From NCBI GenBank assembly GCA_902595555.1, contig CACJQM010000001.1:270001-334000 (forward strand): DNA of 64,000 nucleotides. Direction: 5' to 3'. Position 1 is the stretch's first letter; every line of letters begins with the position of its first letter. The notes under the pieces were generated by a model, which did not search any database, was not told where the DNA came from, and saw only the letters and a program-made list of their open reading frames with translations. Shown piece after piece: positions 8,999 to 17,266 of this stretch. The position numbers and the translations under genes are program-made. The stretch is from an uncultured Bacteroidota bacterium. Its GTDB lineage: Bacteria > Bacteroidota > Bacteroidia > Flavobacteriales > Flavobacteriaceae.

Positions 8999-9822
8999 AG
9001 AATAAAATTAACCTTTACATCTCGGGGCTGAATATTGTAGAAAAAATTATTCTCTTCAATATTACACTCTATTTACTTCCATTTGTTTTAAAAACAGTAT
9101 TATTTCTTTTCAATATAAAAGGATTATCTATTGTTAATTGGTTTACTATAGACGCAACTCTCTCAGAATTCATATTAAAGCCATGGTCTATTCTTACATA
9201 TGGATTTATTCACGGTAGTTTTAGTCATATTTTTTGGAACATGTTAATACTATATTATTTTGGAAACATTTTAAAAAATATTTTTGGAGAAAAACTAATA
9301 TTGAATTTGTTCTTAAGTGGAATTGTTGCAGGTGGATTAACATATTTAATCAGTTATAATCTTTTTCCTGTTTTTAAGGGTGTTAACTCAGTGATGATCG
9401 GTGCTTCCGCTGGTGTGATGAGTGTTTTGTTCTTTCTTGCTGCATATGATCCACAGTATAGAATTAGAATCATATTTTTTGATATCAAGATTCTCTATAT
9501 AGCTCTTTTTCTATTTTTTTATGATATCATACAAATTCCATTGAATAATTCAGGAGGACATATTGCTCACATTGGTGGTGCTCTGTGGGGATATTACTAT
9601 TCTGTCAAATACAATAATGGTAGTGATTTAGTAAATTCAATTCTTTCTTACTTTAAAAAAAATACAAACAACAAATCATCTGTTAAATCTAAGAAAGACA
9701 ATAAAAACTTTGACCAAAATAAGATTGATGAAATTTTAGATAAAATATCAGATTCAGGCTACGATTCTTTAACAAAATCTGAAAAAGAATATCTTTTTAA
9801 AGTAGGAAAAGATGATGATTAG
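8989..9822 (+). CDS. Rhomboid family intramembrane serine protease (2)
   Basis: A 277-residue rhomboid paralogue with HGSFSHIFWNM (75-85), a catalytic serine in GASA (Ser140) rather than the usual GxSG, and catalytic His194 in AHIGG. Six membrane helices are followed by a soluble tail (about 212-277) whose end, NKIDEILDKISDSGYDSLTK then EKEYL, is a conserved C-terminal extension seen in Bacteroidota rhomboids. Both catalytic residues are present, so it is probably active. It overlaps the first rhomboid by 10 bases. Beyond it lies a 46-base AT-only gap to the convergent rsmD. Confidence 0.88.
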   Translation: MELKNKINLYISGLNIVEKIILFNITLYLLPFVLKTVLFLFNIKGLSIVNWFTIDATLSEFILKPWSILTYGFIHGSFSHIFWNMLILYYFGNILKNIFGEKLILNLFLSGIVAGGLTYLISYNLFPVFKGVNSVMIGASAGVMSVLFFLAAYDPQYRIRIIFFDIKILYIALFLFFYDIIQIPLNNSGGHIAHIGGALWGYYYSVKYNNGSDLVNSILSYFKKNTNNKSSVKSKKDNKNFDQNKIDEILDKISDSGYDSLTKSEKEYLFKVGKDDD

Positions 9823-9868
9823 AAATTTAATCCATCAATTCAAATATATATAAAGAAAATACTGAAAA

Positions 9869-10414
9869 TCAATTATTTATATATCTATAAAAACTAAAGT
9901 TTGAATCACCGTATTTACGATTTTCAAAGAAGAAATCATGTTGGTTTATTTGTGTTTTTGATGAATGTTCAATTATTAAAAAACCATCATTTTTAAGTAT
10001 TTTATTTTTAAAAATTATATTAATTATTTCGTAATATTTTTCATCCTTTATATTATAAGGAGGATCAGCAAAGATTACATCAAACTTTTTGTCTGTTAAT
10101 TTTAAAAAACTTAAGACATCTATTTTGATTGTTTCAATATTGAAATCATTTATTTTACTAAAGTTTTTTATAAATTCTATTGATTTTTTATTTATTTCTA
10201 CTGCACATACATATTTAACTCCTCTAGAGGAAAATTCATAGCTAATATTTCCAGTCCCGCTAAATAAATCTAATGCAGTAATTAGAGTATAATCTAATTT
10301 ATTATTTAAAATATTAAATAAAGCTTCTTTAGATCTGTCAGTAGTGGGTCTTAGCTTTAATTTCTTTGGTGGAGAAATCCTTAAACCTCCCTTATTTCCT
10401 CCAATAATTCTCAT
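9869..10414 (-). CDS. rsmD: 16S rRNA (guanine-N2)-methyltransferase RsmD
   Basis: A 181-residue Rossmann methyltransferase that begins MRIIGGNKGG, the usual RsmD N terminus. That is why I chose the ATG at 10414 over the in-frame TTG two codons upstream. Motif I is LDLFSGTGNISYE and the catalytic motif IV is FADPPYN, which positions the guanine N2 amino group. RsmD methylates G966 (E. coli numbering) of 16S rRNA in the assembled 30S subunit. Start and upstream stop overlap as TAATG, so it is translationally coupled to the DUF3822 gene. Confidence 0.93.
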   Translation of the reverse strand: MRIIGGNKGGLRISPPKKLKLRPTTDRSKEALFNILNNKLDYTLITALDLFSGTGNISYEFSSRGVKYVCAVEINKKSIEFIKNFSKINDFNIETIKIDVLSFLKLTDKKFDVIFADPPYNIKDEKYYEIINIIFKNKILKNDGFLIIEHSSKTQINQHDFFFENRKYGDSNFSFYRYINN

Positions 10415-11193
10415 TAACAATGTAAAAAATCAGCCTTGTATTTTTTATTTAATATTTTGTGATTATCAAAGAAATTATTTGAAATATCATTTAATTCTTC
10501 GTAATTATAATCTATGATATAATTTATTATTGTTTTTTCTATTTCAAGTTTCTGTTCTTTTAGAGTTAGTAGAATATAATATACAATATCAGAGGAATTT
10601 TCGATTTCAAATGAATTAAAAAATTTAAATCCATCTTTTTTAAATACAACAATTTTTATTTTCCCTTTTTCTATATGAACAAAATACTCTTCATTTACCC
10701 TAAATTCATCAATCCTCTTTAGTAACTCAGTGTTAAAATGATAATATTCAATATTCTTAAATATATCTACCAAGAAGTTATTGACATTAATATATGGTAT
10801 GTAAACATTTTTAATTCTAAGTCTATCAATATCATCAACAGCCAAGTAGTCATTTTCTTGAATCTTAGTGTTAAATTTTAAATAATTTTTTTTCTCTTTT
10901 GAGCTGTAAAGTTCGTCAGGTACAAAAACAAATAAATCATTTTCCTGAATTAATTTTATTTTATTAAAATTCTCATTTTTAATATTATTCTTATCTAACA
11001 TTGTTCCTAGCTCATCAGTTATATTTTCAACAGATATAGGATTATCAAAACTTTTCTTTTTAAAAGTTATTAAACTATTTGTTGAAAAGTCACTTTCTGT
11101 GAGTGAGATAAAATTGGTACTTACTGAAATGGTAAGATTTTTTTGATTGTAGTTATTTTCTTTCAAAATCAAATGTTGTAGGCCAATTACCAT
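10414..11193 (-). CDS. DUF3822 family protein
   Basis: A 259-residue soluble protein that matches the DUF3822 family by its position directly upstream of rsmD and by its layout (NLTISVSTNFISLTE near the start, DDIDRLRIKNVYIPYINVNN in the middle, a FKKDGFKFFNSFE strand pair). No catalytic motif is recognisable. The family resembles an actin-like ATPase fold, but the function is unknown. The annotated ATG at 11193 lies 40 bases inside the upstream gene; a TTG about 8 codons further in could be the real start. It forms an operon with the upstream hypothetical gene and rsmD. Confidence 0.75.
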   Translation of the reverse strand: MVIGLQHLILKENNYNQKNLTISVSTNFISLTESDFSTNSLITFKKKSFDNPISVENITDELGTMLDKNNIKNENFNKIKLIQENDLFVFVPDELYSSKEKKNYLKFNTKIQENDYLAVDDIDRLRIKNVYIPYINVNNFLVDIFKNIEYYHFNTELLKRIDEFRVNEEYFVHIEKGKIKIVVFKKDGFKFFNSFEIENSSDIVYYILLTLKEQKLEIEKTIINYIIDYNYEELNDISNNFFDNHKILNKKYKADFLHC

Positions 11194-11842
11194 TGGTACT
11201 AACGTCTGAAAGAGAGCCTAAAACAATGTCTGGACCATTAACTCCATCTACTGATACTGTTTGCTTTTCTTGAGTGATTAAATCTCTACTCTGATCAAAA
11301 AGAATTAGATCTTTTGAAACTCTAACTTCAAAAACAGGGACATTGTAGCCATTTTTATCAATTATATCAGCCTTTAATTTAAATTGTTCATCAACTCCAT
11401 CAATTGGCACATATGCCATTTTCTTGTAGGAATCATTGCTTGAGAATAGAGAGTCTTTCACAGAGACATAGCCTAGAGTATCAATAACTATAACTTCTCT
11501 TAGCATATCGATCCTGTACACCCTATCATATTGCATGTAACTTGAATCTCTTTTTTGAACTATAGTAAATTGAGCTGAATCAACAAATTTGATTAATTCA
11601 TCAAAACTACTTGAGTAAATACCATTAACGCTTTTAAAAGCAACTTGAGCATTACGTATGTCTTTAAGTCTATCAATAACTTTTAGATATCTCTCGTTTT
11701 TTACCTGATTAAATTTGATAGGTGAGTTAATTGATTGATATATTTGATATACTAAAACAAGAGAAAAGAAGAAAAGTGCATATGTAATATGTTTTCTATA
11801 TTTTTCTGTAAAATCTGCTAGTTCTGAGAGTAATTTTTTCAT
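11153..11842 (-). CDS. Conserved hypothetical single-pass membrane protein
   Basis: A 229-residue protein with a short basic cytoplasmic start, one membrane helix at about 20-36 (ALFFFSLVLVYQIYQSI), and a large non-cytoplasmic domain. Just after the membrane helix comes NERYLKVIDRLKDIRNAQVA, which resembles the N-terminal helix of type II pseudopilins and suggests a pilin-like arrangement without the processing site. I do not recognise a named function. It is the first gene of the leftward cluster with DUF3822 and rsmD; a TAGTTTTG box (11852-11859, minus strand) sits 9 bases before the start. Confidence 0.65.
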   Translation of the reverse strand: MKKLLSELADFTEKYRKHITYALFFFSLVLVYQIYQSINSPIKFNQVKNERYLKVIDRLKDIRNAQVAFKSVNGIYSSSFDELIKFVDSAQFTIVQKRDSSYMQYDRVYRIDMLREVIVIDTLGYVSVKDSLFSSNDSYKKMAYVPIDGVDEQFKLKADIIDKNGYNVPVFEVRVSKDLILFDQSRDLITQEKQTVSVDGVNGPDIVLGSLSDVSTNGNWPTTFDFERK

Positions 11843-11937
11843 AGGTCAAAACAAAACTACAATTTTTTTTAATTTATGAAAATAATTTATCTGAATCATA
11901 TTTTATATGTTTTTATTATCTTTCGTCAAATTAATAA

Positions 11938-12669
11938 ATGACAGTCTCTGCCTTAATTCCTGCAAGATTAAATTCCTCTAGACTTGAAAAAAAATTGATT
12001 AAAGATTTGGATGGAATTCCGGTAATTGTGAGGACATATAAAAATATAGTTTCTACAAATCTATTTAAAGAAGTAATTGTTGTGACTGACGCTGATGAAA
12101 TTGTAGAAATTTTGAAAAAACATAATATAAAGTTCTTAAAAAGCTTGAAATCACATAATACTGGAACAGATAGGATTGCGGAATTTGCTGATAAATTTAA
12201 TTCTGATATTATAGTTAATGTTCAAGGAGATGAGCCATTTATTAGTAAAGATGATCTAATCAAAATAATCAACGAATTTAAGTGTGATTCAAATAATCTT
12301 GTTAATGTAGTTTCATTAATGATCAAACTATCCAATATTGATGAAATAAATAACCCAAATAATGTCAAAGTAGTAGTTGATAATAATAATGACTCTATTT
12401 TATTTTCAAGAAGTATCATCCCATTTGATAGAGATGATTTAAAACCTAATTATTATAAACATATAGGAGTATATGCATTTAGAACATTATACTTAAAAAA
12501 ATTTGCAAAATATGATCAAACACCATTAGAAAAAGCTGAAATGATCGAAGCTTTAAGAATAGTCGAACATGGTGAGAAGATTAGAATGATTGAGATCTTT
12601 AAAGAGCATGTATCAATTGACACTATTGATGATCTAAAGATGGCTGAATCAATTCTAAAACAAAAATGA
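11938..12669 (+). CDS. kdsB: 3-deoxy-manno-octulosonate cytidylyltransferase
   Basis: A 243-residue nucleotidyltransferase with the CMP-KDO synthetase signatures: ALIPARLNSSRLEKKLI (5-21), HNTGTDRIAE (73-82) and VNVQGDEPF (93-101). It activates KDO with CTP to CMP-KDO for lipopolysaccharide inner-core synthesis in the cytoplasm, implying an outer membrane with KDO-containing LPS. It overlaps the downstream acyltransferase by 4 bases (ATGA). It diverges from the leftward rsmD cluster across a 95-base gap. Confidence 0.95.
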   Translation: MTVSALIPARLNSSRLEKKLIKDLDGIPVIVRTYKNIVSTNLFKEVIVVTDADEIVEILKKHNIKFLKSLKSHNTGTDRIAEFADKFNSDIIVNVQGDEPFISKDDLIKIINEFKCDSNNLVNVVSLMIKLSNIDEINNPNNVKVVVDNNNDSILFSRSIIPFDRDDLKPNYYKHIGVYAFRTLYLKKFAKYDQTPLEKAEMIEALRIVEHGEKIRMIEIFKEHVSIDTIDDLKMAESILKQK

Positions 12670-13193
12670 TAAAATTTATATTTCACAAGATTTTAGGATG
12701 GAAAATTAATGGATACTCAAAATTACCTGTCAAGTGCGTTTTGATTGCTGGTCCTCATACTCATTGGATAGATTTGTTTTTAGGTTTTGCAATAAGAAAT
12801 TCGATAGGGGAGGATATCAAGTTTATCGGCAAAAAGGAGCTTTTTATCTTTCCACTAAACATCTTGTTAAAATATCTTGGTGGTATTCCTGTTGTCAGAA
12901 ATAGTAAAACAAACACAGTTGATCAAATTTCAAATCTAATTAAAAGTAAAAAGGAGTTTAAATTAGCTATTTCACCTGAGGGTACTAGAAAAAAAGTATA
13001 TAAATGGAAATCAGGCTTCTACTACATTGCAAAAAAATCCAATATTCCAGTTATATGTATTTCTTTAAATTTTAAAAAAAGGATAGTCACATTCTCTAAA
13101 CCCTATTTCCTAACTGCCAATATAAATAAGGATATGGAAAAATTGAAAATTAACTTTAAAGATTCGATTGGAAAAATACCAGAGTACTCTTAG
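12666..13193 (+). CDS. PlsC-like 1-acyl-glycerol-3-phosphate acyltransferase family protein
   Basis: A short (175-residue) glycerolipid acyltransferase-like protein with the HxxxxD catalytic motif HTHWID (His31, Asp36) and the substrate-binding EGTR motif at 105-108. It lacks the N-terminal membrane helix of many PlsC proteins and is shorter than the typical 230-250 residues. Translational coupling to kdsB suggests a job in envelope lipid or lipid-A related acylation, but the acceptor cannot be told from sequence. Its stop abuts the convergent yebC gene. Confidence 0.8.
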   Translation: MIKFIFHKILGWKINGYSKLPVKCVLIAGPHTHWIDLFLGFAIRNSIGEDIKFIGKKELFIFPLNILLKYLGGIPVVRNSKTNTVDQISNLIKSKKEFKLAISPEGTRKKVYKWKSGFYYIAKKSNIPVICISLNFKKRIVTFSKPYFLTANINKDMEKLKINFKDSIGKIPEYS

Positions 13194-13907
13194 TTATTTC
13201 ATGTTGTGATGGACCTTTTGAACATCATCATCATTCTCACAAGTTTCTAAAAACTTTTCAACATCATTTTTTTGATCATCATTTAGATCTTTATAATTGT
13301 TTGGAATTCTTTCAAACTCAGAATTGATGATTTGAATATCTCTATTTTCTAGTTCTTTTTGAATTAATCCAAAAGAATCATAATTGCCATATAATAACAA
13401 TTCATTATTAACTTCATCTTTTATAATTTCCTCTAAACCATAATCAATTAATTCAAGTTCTAAACTATCTAAATCAAGATTATTATTTGATATTTTAAAT
13501 GAACAACATCTTATAAACATAAATTCAACTGACCCATTAGTTCCAAGGTTTCCACCTGCTTTATTAAAATAACTTCTAATATTCCCAACAGTTCTATTAT
13601 TATTATCAGTAGTACAGTCAATTATTACGGCAACGCCATGAGGTCCATATCCCTCCAAAGTAATTTCCTTATAATTTTCAGTACTTTTTTCAGATGCATT
13701 TTTAATAGCCCTTAGAATATTATCCTTTGGCATGTTTGCTGCCTTTGCATTTTGTATTATTGCTCTTAGTCTTGAGTTGGATTCTGGATTGGGTCCGCCT
13801 TCTTTAACAGAAACAGAAATATCTTTACCTATTCTGGTAAAGGTTTTTGCCATTGTTGACCATCTCTTTAGCTTTCGGGCCTTTCTAAATTCAAAAGCTC
13901 TACCCAT
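13194..13907 (-). CDS. YebC/PmpR (TACO1) family protein
   Basis: A 237-residue protein starting MGRAFEFRKARKLKRWSTMA, followed by KTFTRIGKDISVSVKEGGPN and NMPKDNILRAIKNA, the highly conserved N-terminal domain of the YebC family. The end is acidic. These proteins were long annotated as transcriptional regulators; family work on TACO1 and YebC points to ribosome-associated help with translating proline-rich stretches. It overlaps the end of its operon partner gcvT by 8 bases. Confidence 0.93.
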   Translation of the reverse strand: MGRAFEFRKARKLKRWSTMAKTFTRIGKDISVSVKEGGPNPESNSRLRAIIQNAKAANMPKDNILRAIKNASEKSTENYKEITLEGYGPHGVAVIIDCTTDNNNRTVGNIRSYFNKAGGNLGTNGSVEFMFIRCCSFKISNNNLDLDSLELELIDYGLEEIIKDEVNNELLLYGNYDSFGLIQKELENRDIQIINSEFERIPNNYKDLNDDQKNDVEKFLETCENDDDVQKVHHNMK

Positions 13908-14976
13908 TTTTTAGTGGAAGTTTAGTGATTTCGGCTTTAACCAATTTATCTCTTATTAAAAGATAAATTTCATCACCCAATGAATGTTTGATATTTATAT
14001 AACCAATTCCTATACCTACTTTATTAGTTGGTGAAAATGTTCCTGATGTAACATTACCGATTTTATCCCCTTCTTTATTACATATGTCATATCCATTTCT
14101 TGGAATTCCTCTGTCAATCATTTTAAAATTTATCATCTTTTTGGTTGATGAATTTATTGAAATCAGTAATTCTTCTTTACCTATAAAATCTTTTTCAATA
14201 TTTGTGACCCACATTAAGTTAGCCTCAAATGGAGTAGTGGTATCATCAATATCATTTCCATATAAACAATAACCCATTTCCATTCTTAAAGTATCACGAG
14301 CTCCTAGTCCAATAGCTTGTATTTGATATTCCTCACCCTTTAAAAATAATTGATTCCAAATATCACTTAATATATTCACATCAATGTATAATTCATAGCC
14401 TTTTGATCCAGTATAACCTGTGTTTGAAACTATAATTGATTTATTATTTATTTTAATATTATTGAAAGAAAACTTCTTTAATTGACTAAAATCAGAATTA
14501 AATACTTCATTAATTAGATTTAATGAATTAGGTCCTTGTACTGAGATAAGACCAATTTCATCGGATAAATTTTTAATAGTACAATCATACTTTTTTAAAT
14601 TCTTTTGAACCCATTCCCAATCTTTTTCAATATTAGCTGCATTGACAACTAACATATATTTTTTCTCCTCAATTCTATAAACGATTAAATCATCGACTAT
14701 ACCTCCGTTATTATTAATAAAACAATTGTATTGGGCTCTATTAACTTCAATTTTTAAAATATCATTAGAGCAAATGTAATTTAGAAAATCTTTAGCCTCA
14801 TTTCCCTCAACATAAAACTCACCCATATGTGATACATCAAATATTCCAACATTATTACGAACACATTGATGCTCAATAGAAATTCCTTTATATTGAATAG
14901 GCATGTTGAATCCGCCAAAATTTACCATTTTGGCACCATGTGCAACATGTTGATTGAATAGGGGTGTTTTTTTCAT
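13900..14976 (-). CDS. gcvT: Glycine cleavage system aminomethyltransferase (T protein)
   Basis: A 358-residue T protein starting MKKTPLFNQHVAHGAKMV; I chose the ATG at 14976 because this is the standard GcvT N terminus, although the frame stays open to 15000. Signatures include IQYKGISIEHQCVRNNVGIF, DVSHMGEF, GLGARDTLRMEMGYCLYG and GNVTSGTFSPT. It transfers the methylene carbon from the aminomethyl-lipoyl H protein to tetrahydrofolate, releasing ammonia, in cytoplasmic glycine catabolism and one-carbon supply. It is the first gene of a two-gene operon with yebC. The other glycine cleavage genes are not in the window. Confidence 0.95.
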   Translation of the reverse strand: MKKTPLFNQHVAHGAKMVNFGGFNMPIQYKGISIEHQCVRNNVGIFDVSHMGEFYVEGNEAKDFLNYICSNDILKIEVNRAQYNCFINNNGGIVDDLIVYRIEEKKYMLVVNAANIEKDWEWVQKNLKKYDCTIKNLSDEIGLISVQGPNSLNLINEVFNSDFSQLKKFSFNNIKINNKSIIVSNTGYTGSKGYELYIDVNILSDIWNQLFLKGEEYQIQAIGLGARDTLRMEMGYCLYGNDIDDTTTPFEANLMWVTNIEKDFIGKEELLISINSSTKKMINFKMIDRGIPRNGYDICNKEGDKIGNVTSGTFSPTNKVGIGIGYINIKHSLGDEIYLLIRDKLVKAEITKLPLKNG

Positions 14977-15019
14977 TATATTAATACAAATTAATGGCAA
15001 ATTTTATTACTTTACAAAA

Positions 15020-15469
15020 ATGAATTTAACAATGAAATTTATAATTTTTACTGTTTTAATGTTAACTTCATCAATTACATTTTCTCAATTGTCAATTGAC
15101 CAAGAACTTAAAGGTAGGGTAGCAGGTTTAACTGTTTTTTCCCAGGGAGGAACGCCTGGAACACCCAGTTATATTAGAATACGAGGAAATGGATCGTTAT
15201 TAGGTGGAAATAGACCTTTATTTGTTTTAGATGGGGTTCCACTTGAAGATCATTTTGTAGGAGCTAATGCAAGATTTCCTGGATTAGATTTATTATCATT
15301 AATAAATACACTTGATATTGAAAGTGTTAGTGTTCTTAAAAATGCTAAAGATGTTGCACCTTATGGTGTTAGAGGCACAAACGGAGTTATAGTTATTATT
15401 ACTAAAAAGGGCGTTAAAAAAGGCCCAACTTTACGTGACTTATTAGTTGATATGGAAATTTTAAAATAA
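15020..15469 (+). CDS. Stand-alone TonB-dependent receptor plug-domain protein (SusC type)
   Basis: A 149-residue exported protein with a signal peptide (MKFIIFTVLMLTSSITFSQ after an alternative upstream ATG) and then only a SusC-type plug domain: LKGRVAGLTVFSQGGTPGTP, YIRIRGNGSL, RPLFVLDGVPL, INTLDIESVSVLKNAKD, APYGVRGTNGVIVIITKKG. A complete TonB-dependent receptor would continue with a 22-strand barrel of 700 or more residues, but the frame ends at a TAA soon after the plug. There is no barrel-coding sequence downstream; instead an M1 peptidase starts 5 bases later. It is therefore a free-standing plug, probably periplasmic, with unknown role. The intact reading frame argues against a recent truncation. 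Confidence 0.8.
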   Translation: MNLTMKFIIFTVLMLTSSITFSQLSIDQELKGRVAGLTVFSQGGTPGTPSYIRIRGNGSLLGGNRPLFVLDGVPLEDHFVGANARFPGLDLLSLINTLDIESVSVLKNAKDVAPYGVRGTNGVIVIITKKGVKKGPTLRDLLVDMEILK

Positions 15470-15474
15470 CTAAT

Positions 15475-17085
15475 ATGAATAGATTATTAATTTCTTTTTT
15501 TTTAATATTATCGCCCCTGTTAATTTTCTCGCAAAATTTTACTCGCCAAGATTCTCTAAGAGGCTCCATAACTCCTCAAAGAGCTTGGTGGGATTTAACA
15601 TATTATCACTTAGATATTTCAGTTGATCCAGACAATAGGTTTATAAAAGGAAGTAATACTGTACAATATAAAGTCTTAGAAGTCAATGATGAGATGCAAA
15701 TTGACCTTCAAGAACCATTAAAAATCACGAAAATAACACAGGACGGGAATGAGTTAAATTTCAGATCTGAGGGATATTCTCATTTTATAAAATTGAAGAA
15801 AAAACAAAAAAAGGATAAAATCAAATCCATTAAAATTCATTATGAAGGAAATCCAAAAATTGCAGTTAATCCACCATGGGATGGCGGTTTAACATGGACA
15901 AGAGATTTTAATGGTAAACATTTTGTTGCAAATAGCAATCAAGGAATAGGGGCAAGCATATGGTGGCCCAACAAAGATCATATGTATGATGAAGTTGATA
16001 GTATGCTTATAAGTGTAAATGTTCCCAAAGATTTAGTTAATGTCTCAAATGGAAGATTAAGATCTATTGAAGATTTTGGTGATACCAAAACATATCATTG
16101 GTTTGTTTCCAATCCTATTAATAATTATGGTGTTAATATTAATATAGGTGATTATTTAATGTTCTCCGAAGTATATGATGGTGAAAAAGGTGACTTAGAT
16201 ATGATTTATTATGTGTTAAGAGATAATATTTTAAGAGCTAAATCGCATTTTAAAGATGCGATTAAAATGATGGAAGCTTTTGAACATTGGTTCGGACCAT
16301 ATCCATTCTATGAAGACAGCTTTAAGATTGTTGAAGTACCATATTTGGGAATGGAACATCAAAGTTCAATAACATATGGAAACAAATATATGAAAGGCTA
16401 TAAGGGAATGGATTTGTCTAGAACCGGTTGGGGATTAAAGTTTGATTACATAATTATTCATGAAGCTGGTCATGAATGGTTTGCAAATAATATTACATAT
16501 AAGGACATAGCTGATATGTGGGTCCATGAATCATTTACTACCTATTCTGAAAATCTTTTTCTAGATTATCATTATGGAAAAGAAGCAGCCTCTGAATATG
16601 TAATCGGTACACGAGCATCTATTAGAAACAAATCTCCAATTATTGGAAAGTATGGTGTAAATCAAAGAGGAAGCGATTTATATTCAAAAGGTGCTAATAT
16701 TTTACACACACTTAGACAGATTAGTAAAGATGATGAGAAATGGAGAAAAATACTTAGAGGATTAAATGAGGAGTTTTATCACAAAACTGTTACAACAAAA
16801 GAAATTGAGGATTATATTTCTGAAAAAATGAATTATAATTTAGCTCCATTCTTTGACCAATATCTAAGAGACTTTAGGATACCTACTCTTGAGTATTCTA
16901 TCAATGATGGTTATTTAAATCTAAGATGGATTAATGTAATTGATGATTTCAAAATGCCAATTGAAATCGAAATTGACAACAAAAAATTGTTTATTGAATG
17001 TGAAACATCTTATAAGAGAATACCTATAAAATCAGATAAAATTAAAATAGATAATAACTACTATGTCTTTTCGAAAAAAATCTAA
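15475..17085 (+). CDS. M1 family metallopeptidase (aminopeptidase N-like), exported
   Basis: A 536-residue protein with signal peptide (1-20, ending FSQ). The gluzincin site is HEAGHEW (His329, Glu330, His333) with the third zinc ligand Glu352 in WVHESF, 18 residues after the second histidine. The exopeptidase motif is GMEHQS (292-297) in place of GAMEN. It carries the N-terminal beta-saddle and catalytic domain but is short for M1 and lacks the C-terminal ARM-like domain. It should release N-terminal residues from peptides in the periplasm or outside the cell. It lies 5 bases after the orphan plug gene and is likely co-transcribed with it. Confidence 0.92.
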   Translation: MNRLLISFFLILSPLLIFSQNFTRQDSLRGSITPQRAWWDLTYYHLDISVDPDNRFIKGSNTVQYKVLEVNDEMQIDLQEPLKITKITQDGNELNFRSEGYSHFIKLKKKQKKDKIKSIKIHYEGNPKIAVNPPWDGGLTWTRDFNGKHFVANSNQGIGASIWWPNKDHMYDEVDSMLISVNVPKDLVNVSNGRLRSIEDFGDTKTYHWFVSNPINNYGVNINIGDYLMFSEVYDGEKGDLDMIYYVLRDNILRAKSHFKDAIKMMEAFEHWFGPYPFYEDSFKIVEVPYLGMEHQSSITYGNKYMKGYKGMDLSRTGWGLKFDYIIIHEAGHEWFANNITYKDIADMWVHESFTTYSENLFLDYHYGKEAASEYVIGTRASIRNKSPIIGKYGVNQRGSDLYSKGANILHTLRQISKDDEKWRKILRGLNEEFYHKTVTTKEIEDYISEKMNYNLAPFFDQYLRDFRIPTLEYSINDGYLNLRWINVIDDFKMPIEIEIDNKKLFIECETSYKRIPIKSDKIKIDNNYYVFSKKI

Positions 17086-17091
17086 AAGTAT

Positions 17092-17244
17092 CTATGAGGA
17101 TATTTTAGCACTTCCACATCTGATTACGTTAGGCATCTCAGCATCAAATATAGCATTAGCCTCATGTTGATAAACAGCATTTACATTACGAAAAAAATAT
17201 TTTCCACTTTTTTCTAGTTTGTATCTAACAACCCAAGTCTTCAT
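17092..17244 (-). CDS. Small hypothetical protein (50 residues) downstream of clpC
   Basis: An ATG-to-TAG frame on the minus strand fills the gap between the M1 peptidase and clpC. It begins 22 bases after the clpC stop and would be read with clpC. The product starts MKTWVVRYKLEKSGKYFFRN and ends PNVIRCGSAKISS. Its composition (strand-rich start, a central AVYQHEANAIFDAEMP helix, then a final strand) looks like a tiny folded beta-alpha-beta domain rather than a random frame. I do not know a function. Confidence 0.55.
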   Translation of the reverse strand: MKTWVVRYKLEKSGKYFFRNVNAVYQHEANAIFDAEMPNVIRCGSAKISS

Positions 17245-17266
17245 TTGGTTTTCTCTGCAAAATTCT

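Noticed and set aside
9823-9868. AT-only inverted repeat (ATATATAAA/TTTATATAT) as a bidirectional terminator
   Set aside because: The stem has no G or C and no clear T-run; in this AT-rich gap it may be chance.
15020-15469. Frameshifted TonB receptor pseudogene
   Set aside because: No barrel-coding sequence follows in any frame; the M1 gene starts 5 bases later.
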